Shown here one piece after another: positions 6,907 through 11,472 of a DNA stretch of 11,472 nt (its first letter is position 1; each line of letters opens with the position of its first letter). The position numbers were made by a program, and so were the translations under genes. Source of the stretch: an uncultured Methylococcaceae bacterium (GTDB lineage: Bacteria; Pseudomonadota; Gammaproteobacteria; Methylococcales; Methylomonadaceae); assembly GCA_913009515.1 (NCBI GenBank), contig CAJVYO010000028.1:1-11472 (forward strand), in the 5' to 3' direction. The notes below the pieces were generated by a model. The model saw nothing but the letters and a program-made list of their open reading frames with translations. It was not told where the DNA came from and searched no databases.

Positions 6907-8067
6907 TTAAAACCAATTTTTAGTTCGCTTACAAAATCCCACTAAAGCTAACATTAGTGGGACCTCGATCAAGACCCCAACAACCGTTGCTAGCGCTGCG
7001 CCCGAAGACAAGCCAAAGAGCATTACTGACGTGGCAATCGCTACCTCAAAGTGATTAGATGCCCCGATCAAAGCTGAAGGCGCCGCATTCTCATAAGAAA
7101 ATCCCCAATATTTTGCAGCACTATACGTTATAGCAAAGATCAGTAGAGTTTGTAACGCCAACGGAATAGCAATCCATAGGATAGTAAAGGGATTATTCAT
7201 AATGATATCGCCTTTAAATGAAAATAGTAAAATCAAGGTAAACAATAAAGCGATAATCGTTACCGGCGTTAGAATAGGTAAAAAGTTTTTTTCAAACCAG
7301 ACTAATCCCTGATGAGTAATGATCCATTTTCGGGAAAAATAACCTGCGAATAAAGGCAATGCCACATAAACACTAATAGACAGTAAAAGTGCCTCCCAAG
7401 GCACTGGTAATTGCCCTACTCCCAATAAAAATCCGCCAATCACACCAAATAAAACTAACATCACGAGTGAATTAATCGCTACCATTACTAAAGTATGTCC
7501 CGGATTTCCATCAGCGAGATATCCCCAGACCAGCACCATTGCAGTACACGGTGCAACACCCAATAAAATACAGCCCGCCAGATAGCTACGCCATAACGGA
7601 ATCGTCATCATCTTAACGCCTTCGTGCATTACTACAGTCCCAGAGCCATACTGACTGCCTACTGGTAAATCAAGCCCAAAAGGCATTTTTACTAGATCAA
7701 GCGCTTCTGGGCCGATAAATTGTTGAAATAAAATACCTAAAAAGAGATAAGCAATTGCATACATGCTAAAAGGTTTAATGACCCAGTTCACTATCAAGGT
7801 CAATGACACCGGTTTGATACTTTTACCCGCCTTAATGACTTCAGCGAAATCAATTTTGACCATAATAGGGTACATCATAAAAAATAAACAAATAGCAATT
7901 GGAATTGAGACCACTGGTGCCCCGTTTACATTGATACTCATGCTATCCAGAGTTTTAGCTACATTTGGAGCGTAAGCACCCAGCAAAATTCCTATACCAA
8001 TACATAAACCCACCCAGAGAGTCAGAAAGCGTTCAAAAAAACCTATATCATGTTGTTTTTCTATCAT
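6907..8067 (-). CDS. acr3: Acr3-family arsenite efflux transporter
   Basis: Inner-membrane carrier that expels arsenite, As(III), using the proton-motive force. It belongs to the BART superfamily, with ten helices expected. The 386 residues include the hallmark GVAPCTAMVLVWGYLADGNP with the essential Cys174, and GASNHFEVAIA with the conserved Glu341. Also typical are FERFLTLWVGLCIGIGILLG (11-30) and NWVIKPFSMYAIAYLFLG (94-111). An unusual feature is an extra stretch of about 30 residues (about 121-155, containing VGSQYGSGTVVMHEG) between helices 3 and 4, absent from the compact Acr3 proteins I know. The start has a strong AAGGGG eight to nine bases upstream. No arsR or arsC is adjacent in the window. 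Upstream on the same strand is the porin gene. Confidence 0.93.
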   Translation of the reverse strand: MIEKQHDIGFFERFLTLWVGLCIGIGILLGAYAPNVAKTLDSMSINVNGAPVVSIPIAICLFFMMYPIMVKIDFAEVIKAGKSIKPVSLTLIVNWVIKPFSMYAIAYLFLGILFQQFIGPEALDLVKMPFGLDLPVGSQYGSGTVVMHEGVKMMTIPLWRSYLAGCILLGVAPCTAMVLVWGYLADGNPGHTLVMVAINSLVMLVLFGVIGGFLLGVGQLPVPWEALLLSISVYVALPLFAGYFSRKWIITHQGLVWFEKNFLPILTPVTIIALLFTLILLFSFKGDIIMNNPFTILWIAIPLALQTLLIFAITYSAAKYWGFSYENAAPSALIGASNHFEVAIATSVMLFGLSSGAALATVVGVLIEVPLMLALVGFCKRTKNWF

Positions 8068-8087
8068 TTTATAATCCCCTTTAGCTA

Positions 8088-8159
8088 TTATTTAGCAATA
8101 GCATTAAGTTCAGCGATGAGTACATCAGCCGGTATTGTTTCTATCAGAAGTTTTAACAT
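8088..8159 (-). CDS. Possible 23-residue ORF between porin and acr3
   Basis: ATG at 8159 opens a short frame ending in TAA at 8088-8090, giving MLKLLIETIPADVLIAELNA plus three residues. The frame is open further upstream, overlapping the 3' end of the porin gene. The peptide would be an amphipathic helix. No Shine-Dalgarno sequence precedes it. It could be a leader peptide 20 bases before acr3, the remnant of a lost gene, or chance. Confidence 0.18.
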   Translation of the reverse strand: MLKLLIETIPADVLIAELNAIAK

Positions 8160-8202
8160 TTTTTTAAGCCGAGTAAAATATATAGTTATAAAAGCATTCG
8201 AG

Positions 8203-9597
8203 TTACAGATGAAAAGAAGTTTGAAAATAGAAATAATCACTGTCACTGGTATCAGAAGGTGCCTCTAAAGTATTTTTAGCGAAGCCGCCCTTGAAGAGAT
8301 GTGCCCAACCCGATTCAAGTCGAATGTGTTTCGGTACCAGATTCCAACGAATCCGCAGTTCCAGTTGCTGCCCCAGATAATCCCCGTTCAAGCCTGTTTT
8401 GTCAGTTATTTTTGCCCCTGTCCAACTATCCTTTGCTTGTGCTAACCAATAAGCACGGTGTGATAAAAAGGCGGAAATAGTTTTAGTAGGCTTTAATTTT
8501 AAGCGTAAACCTGGCGTGCTAATATTAGCGCGTGCAAACGGCCCCCAAATACTTGTCGGACCAAAATCAAAGCGTCGCGCACCAAATAAGGTTTCAAAGC
8601 GATTGCTTTGATTATCATTAGGGTCTTTATCACCACTGGCATAGTCATATTGCAATATTAATCTGGGTTGCCAAGGCGCATCAAAGGAATAACCGACTTC
8701 AATATGACTAAAATGCGCAAAATGATTTAAGCGTGTGGTATCACTGTTAGATTTAGAAGCAAAAGCATAGCCCTGTTGTAATACCGATTCAAATTCAAAA
8801 TCAAACTGACTAATTTTAGCTGGCCTACGCCAACGAACACCGTAAGTGACTAATTGACGATTTTTAGTTGGGGTGGCCTTAGTATCGTGTTCATCTAAAT
8901 AATACAGATAGGCTTCCCCTTGGGTATTATAAGCTAGGGTGTTGAGGCTAAAAAAAGACCCTGCAAAAATGCGTTCAAAATTTTCTTGGTCAAATTGAGC
9001 AATATTATTTTTTAACGATGCTTGGTCGCTGGGTAAGCGTGATACAGGAAACATAATAAAGTTACGCCATTGCCATTTTTTTTCTTTGCTAATACTAATA
9101 TCTAGGCCAGAGAAATTGTTAATCGTATTACGATAGCGATTACGCGCAATCAAGCGTCGACTGCCAAAATCCAATGTTTGTCGTCCTGCTTTCGCATGAA
9201 CATGTAAACCAGTACCGAAAGCATTTTTTTCTTGCCACGCAATATAGGCCTGTAATAAATCCGTTTGGTTAATTAAGCCCGTAGTATATTTTGAGTTACT
9301 TCCCGTTAAACTAATGCGCGAATCCATAAATTCCGTGCCTAAGCTGAATTGTTTATAGTGTGTGCCTATAAAGAGCTGGGTGCGGAAAGCGAGCGCTTGA
9401 TCGCCTCCTGTATCCGTTCCTTTTTTAAAGGGCTTAGTATAGGCTTCATAACGTGTTCGGTGACTGACTTTTATAGTTAACCAATCAGGTAAATTGAGTT
9501 GCTGCTGTAATGTCCAGTGATCGAGTGGTTTTGCCTGAATAATACTACTGGATAGGGAAAGCAGTAATAGGGTGAATTGAAGAAAGGTTTTTCGCAT
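8203..9597 (-). CDS. Alginate-export (AlgE-like) family outer-membrane porin
   Basis: Outer-membrane beta-barrel of 464 residues. A signal peptide spans residues 1-22 (ending SSSIIQA). The rest alternates aromatic and polar residues as in barrel strands. Family marks are AGRQTLDFGSRRLI (137-150), LILQYDYASGDKDPNDNQ (313-330) and FETLFGARRFDFGPTSIWGP (334-353), followed by FARANISTPG. The C-terminus ends FYFQTSFHL, close to the usual aromatic barrel signal. In Pseudomonas AlgE exports alginate, but most family members outside alginate operons have unknown substrates and none of the other alginate genes is here. It is followed by acr3 on the same strand after 135 bases. No good Shine-Dalgarno sequence is seen before the start. 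Confidence 0.85.
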   Translation of the reverse strand: MRKTFLQFTLLLLSLSSSIIQAKPLDHWTLQQQLNLPDWLTIKVSHRTRYEAYTKPFKKGTDTGGDQALAFRTQLFIGTHYKQFSLGTEFMDSRISLTGSNSKYTTGLINQTDLLQAYIAWQEKNAFGTGLHVHAKAGRQTLDFGSRRLIARNRYRNTINNFSGLDISISKEKKWQWRNFIMFPVSRLPSDQASLKNNIAQFDQENFERIFAGSFFSLNTLAYNTQGEAYLYYLDEHDTKATPTKNRQLVTYGVRWRRPAKISQFDFEFESVLQQGYAFASKSNSDTTRLNHFAHFSHIEVGYSFDAPWQPRLILQYDYASGDKDPNDNQSNRFETLFGARRFDFGPTSIWGPFARANISTPGLRLKLKPTKTISAFLSHRAYWLAQAKDSWTGAKITDKTGLNGDYLGQQLELRIRWNLVPKHIRLESGWAHLFKGGFAKNTLEAPSDTSDSDYFYFQTSFHL

Positions 9598-9619
9598 ATT
9601 TATTTTAAATGTGTAATAA

Positions 9620-9659
9620 AATACCTATTAAGATCTATATAATAGGAAAAACAGGTATT
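9620..9659. repeat. Nested inverted repeats upstream of the porin gene
   Basis: AATACCT (9620-9626) pairs with AGGTATT (9653-9659), and CCTATT (9624-9629) pairs with AATAGG (9641-9646). The two pairings share 9624-9626, so they exclude each other. They lie 23-62 bases before the porin start, in its likely leader or operator. Role unknown. Confidence 0.4.
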
Positions 9660-9696
9660 AAAGCATTATTTTATAGTGGATAAAATAAGCATAACT

Positions 9697-9873
9697 TTAC
9701 ATGATTAAAAATATGACCCTACAGATAGACTTACACTGGCAGTGCCAAGGGGAGACTTTACCTCCATCCAATAAAGCCTCTAATTTATATTCAAACAATG
9801 TAGATTCTGATTCATGACATGCTTCAATCTCTTTTTTTAAAAAATCTTGTATATGTCTTATTTGTAATTCCAT
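9697..9873 (-). CDS. Possible 58-residue hypothetical protein
   Basis: Reads from ATG at 9873 to TAA at 9697-9699. The first 38 residues (MELQIRHIQDFLKKEIEACH, then ESESTLFEYKLEALLDGG) look like a real acidic helical protein. The rest (WHCQCKSICRVIFLIM) is Cys-rich and hydrophobic and looks like a different tail. A downstream frame disruption or truncation is possible. No nearby Shine-Dalgarno sequence: the AGGA is 14 bases from the start. No family recognised. Confidence 0.35.
   Translation of the reverse strand: MELQIRHIQDFLKKEIEACHESESTLFEYKLEALLDGGKVSPWHCQCKSICRVIFLIM
9734..9746. repeat. Short perfect palindromes CACTG-G-CAGTG / GGCA-G-TGCC
   Basis: An 11-base palindrome (9734-9744) overlaps a 9-base palindrome (9738-9746). 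They lie inside the 3' end of the possible small ORF, just where its sequence character changes. It may be a mobile-element end or regulator site, or chance. Confidence 0.25.
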
Positions 9874-9971
9874 AATTTATTATTAAATCCTAATGCAGCT
9901 AAAAACATAGTTTAAAAAAACCATGGGGTACAATATATTTCATATGGTTTAAATTAATCCATTTTAAAGTA

Positions 9972-10188
9972 GCAGGATTGAATAAATCAATTTTAGATCA
10001 AGGTTGTGAGCTATTTTTTGATATGTTGAAATAAAAACAAGACTTGAAGGGTCGTATAGTTATTAAAGTGCCACCGCATAACATCAAGCTACTATTATGT
10101 CGCCAAAGAAAACCCACTTACGCAAGCTGATTTTATTTGTGTTGAATGTGAACATAAAAATAATACCGTCAACAGCAGGAACTATTAG
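9972..10188 (+). pseudogene. Decayed 3' fragment of a second tnpB (IS605 OrfB family)
   Basis: Translating the plus strand from 9972 gives AGLNKSILDQGCELFFDMLK, a stop at 10032-10034, then KQDLKGRIVIKVPPHN. After a frameshift (from about 10102) comes AKENPLTQADFICVECEHKN, then NTVNSRNY and a stop at 10186-10188. These match, in order, the conserved TnpB C-terminal blocks: GLNKSILDQGW, GG-R-V-VPPHNTS, and the second half of the zinc finger followed by the DVNAARN-type RuvC III motif. The first CxxC of the finger is deleted and the catalytic Asp of RuvC III is lost (Thr in its place). The N-terminal two thirds are absent. It is clearly inactive and belongs to a different TnpB subgroup from the intact copy, whose finger begins WLPSSQICSACG. 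Confidence 0.75.
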
Positions 10189-10219
10189 AAAATATCAATA
10201 TAAGCCTATTCCTGAGTTA

Positions 10220-10249
10220 GAATAGGGATTTCCGCTCTTTAGATGTCAA
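10220..10249 (+). mobile_element. Possible degenerate right end of the decayed tnpB element
   Basis: The stretch from GAATAGGG to GATGTCAA (10242-10249) resembles the right end of the intact element, which reads GGAATCCCC, then CTTTAG, then GATGTCAA. The spacing from the tnpB remnant and the orientation agree. The hairpin itself has decayed, so this is an inference from a short match. Confidence 0.4.
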
Positions 10250-10253
10250 AAAT

Positions 10254-10268
10254 GTCGCTAAATGCGAC
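10254..10268. repeat. Perfect small hairpin GTCGC-TAAAT-GCGAC
   Basis: Five-base-pair GC-rich stem with a five-base loop, five bases beyond the putative IS remnant end. No run of T follows directly, so a classical terminator is not supported. Purpose unknown. Confidence 0.35.
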
Positions 10269-10329
10269 TAACACGCTCCTATCTTTTAAGTTTTTAAGAT
10301 AATTCCCTTGTCTCATTCATAGCGTTAGC

Positions 10330-10358
10330 TTGAGTGGGGAGCATTCACCGATTATAAT
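10330..10358 (+). promoter_or_regulatory. pgi: Sigma-70 promoter for pgi
   Basis: TTGAGT (10330-10335) and a perfect TATAAT (10353-10358) are separated by the ideal 17 bases. Transcription would begin near 10365, giving a leader of about 26 bases. The GGG of AAAGGG (10378-10383) sits seven bases before the ATG as ribosome-binding site. This is the best promoter match in the window. Confidence 0.7.
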
Positions 10359-10390
10359 TATAACTTTTGCACTTTTTAAAGGGCTCACTC

Positions 10391-11472
10391 ATGTCTCATA
10401 TCACCAATTCACCCGAATGGCTGGCGTTAAAAGAACATCAGCAACAGGTTAATCCTCTGCATCTTAGAGACTTATTTGCTGCTGAACCCAATCGTTTTAA
10501 TCATTACTCCATTCAAATGGATGATTTAATCTTTGATTATTCAAAAAACAGAATCACCGATGAAACATTACCTAAATTATTTAATTTAGCCAATGCCATG
10601 GGTTTGAAACAACATATCCAAGATATGTTTAGTGGACAACGTATTAATAAAACTGAAAATCGTGCTGTCCTGCATACCGCCTTGCGTAATCGCAGCAATA
10701 CACCTGTCTATCTTGACGGGGTTGATGTGATGCCAGATGTTAATGGGGCATTAAATAAAATGCAAAAATTTTGCCAATCTGTTCACTCTGGTGAATGGAA
10801 AGGTTATAGCGGTAAAAAAATAACCGATATTGTTAATATTGGTATTGGCGGCTCTGATTTAGGCCCTAAAATGGTGACTACAGCCCTGACACCTTATGCG
10901 ATTGAAGGCATGGGCGTACATTTTGTCTCTAATATTGACCAAGCTGATTTACTTGAAACACTCAAAGTTGTTTCACCCGAAACCACGTTATTTTTAATTG
11001 CCTCAAAAACATTCAGCACCCACGAAACCATGACTAATGCAGGTTCAGCACGCGCATGGTTATTGAAATCAGCAAAGGATGAAACGGCGGTTGCGAAACA
11101 TTTTGTTGCCCTATCAACGCATAAAGAAAACGTGGTTAATTTTGGGATTGACCCCAACAATATGTTTGAATTTTGGGATTGGGTCGGCGGACGTTATTCT
11201 TTATGGTCATCTATTGGCTTATCTATCGCTCTTTATGTGGGTTTCGATAATTTCGAACAATTACTTGAAGGGGCTCACGAAGCCGACAAGCATTTTCAAG
11301 AAACCCCTTTTGAAAAAAATATCCCTGTTATCATGGCTTTATTAGGGGTTTGGTATAATAATTTCTTTGATGCTGAATCGCATGCGATGTTGTCGTATGA
11401 TCATAATATGTGCTTTTTTGCTGATTATTTCCAGCAAGGTGATATGGAAAGCAATGGCAAAAGTGTTGATTT
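10391..11472 (+). CDS. pgi: Glucose-6-phosphate isomerase, N-terminal two thirds (runs off window)
   Basis: Cytosolic enzyme interconverting glucose 6-phosphate and fructose 6-phosphate. The first 360 codons are present; the family has about 545-550 residues. It begins MSHITNSPEWLALKEHQQQV. Motifs in order: IVNIGIGGSDLGPKMV (sugar-phosphate site, from about residue 146), LIASKTFSTHETMTNA (about 202-217), signature WDWVGGRYSLWSSIGLSIAL (about 263-282), and DMESNGKSVDF at the edge, with the catalytic-base glutamate at about residue 353. No frame break is seen within the window. It has its own promoter and is divergent from the porin/acr3 genes. In a methanotroph it would feed the RuMP or gluconeogenic sugar-phosphate pool; in other hosts it serves glycolysis and gluconeogenesis. 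Confidence 0.96.
   Translation, partial: MSHITNSPEWLALKEHQQQVNPLHLRDLFAAEPNRFNHYSIQMDDLIFDYSKNRITDETLPKLFNLANAMGLKQHIQDMFSGQRINKTENRAVLHTALRNRSNTPVYLDGVDVMPDVNGALNKMQKFCQSVHSGEWKGYSGKKITDIVNIGIGGSDLGPKMVTTALTPYAIEGMGVHFVSNIDQADLLETLKVVSPETTLFLIASKTFSTHETMTNAGSARAWLLKSAKDETAVAKHFVALSTHKENVVNFGIDPNNMFEFWDWVGGRYSLWSSIGLSIALYVGFDNFEQLLEGAHEADKHFQETPFEKNIPVIMALLGVWYNNFFDAESHAMLSYDHNMCFFADYFQQGDMESNGKSVD

Larger units (their letters stand above)
9598..10390. other. Long intergenic region between porin and pgi
   Basis: About 790 bases with no intact, convincing gene. From left to right it holds the porin leader with nested inverted repeats, a possible 58-residue ORF on the minus strand, and an AAACCAT/ATGGTTT inverted repeat (9918-9950). 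Then come the decayed tnpB with its possible right end, a small GC hairpin, a TATCTT/AAGATA repeat (10280-10301), and the pgi promoter. It reads as a graveyard of past insertions between two divergent genes. Confidence 0.6.

Noticed and set aside
7763..8268. Two plus-strand ORFs over the acr3 start and the spacer to the porin
   Set aside because: They lie opposite acr3 or in AT-rich spacer; hydrophobic only because the sense strand encodes membrane helices.
10894..11345. ORFs of 88 residues on both strands inside pgi
   Set aside because: Overlap the clear pgi coding frame; no independent support.
1..11472. CRISPR array, tRNA or rRNA genes
   Set aside because: No regularly spaced direct repeats and no cloverleaf or rRNA-like sequence were seen on reading both strands.

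Overview
The window looks like chromosome from an AT-rich, Gram-negative gammaproteobacterium. Evidence is two outer-membrane proteins (a TolC-type channel and an AlgE-type barrel), a tripartite RND efflux system, and housekeeping purC and pgi of proteobacterial type. The mix of AT-rich genes, an AP2-domain protein and an alginate-export porin would fit a methanotroph (Methylococcales) or a Thiotrichales-like sulfur oxidiser, but that placement is an inference and not proven by the sequence.

Left part (1-4925, all on the minus strand). In transcription order: a gene for a protein with two AP2-like DNA-binding domains, purC, a small His-rich secreted protein, and a CzcC/CzcB/CzcA-type heavy-metal efflux operon that runs off the left edge. 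The last three genes overlap by 1-4 bases, so they are surely co-translated. The order (small His-rich protein, then C, B, A) matches the classical czcICBA layout. The AP2 gene, purC and the small gene are only 11-12 bases apart, so metal efflux may be partly read through from a purine gene.

Middle (about 5115-6466). A single-gene IS200/IS605-type (IS1341-like) element carries an intact tnpB with all RuvC and zinc-finger residues. No Y1 transposase is present. Both hairpin ends are visible, and the region from the tnpB stop to the right end has the stem-loops expected of an omega-RNA, whose guide would be the flanking host sequence. The element sits about 30 bases upstream of a small four-helix membrane-protein gene on the plus strand.

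Right part (6494-11472). The membrane-protein gene converges on an Acr3-type arsenite exporter, which lies downstream of an alginate-export-type outer-membrane porin. No arsR or arsC is visible. A stretch of about 790 bases follows (9598-10390). It holds inverted repeats, a possible 58-residue ORF and a decayed remnant of a second, different tnpB on the plus strand. The window ends in the first 360 codons of pgi, which has a good sigma-70 promoter. 

The most promising items for a second look are the solo TnpB/omega-RNA unit, the paired-AP2 protein upstream of purC, and the Acr3 variant with a long extra loop beside a porin. No complete new defence or mobile system is evident.
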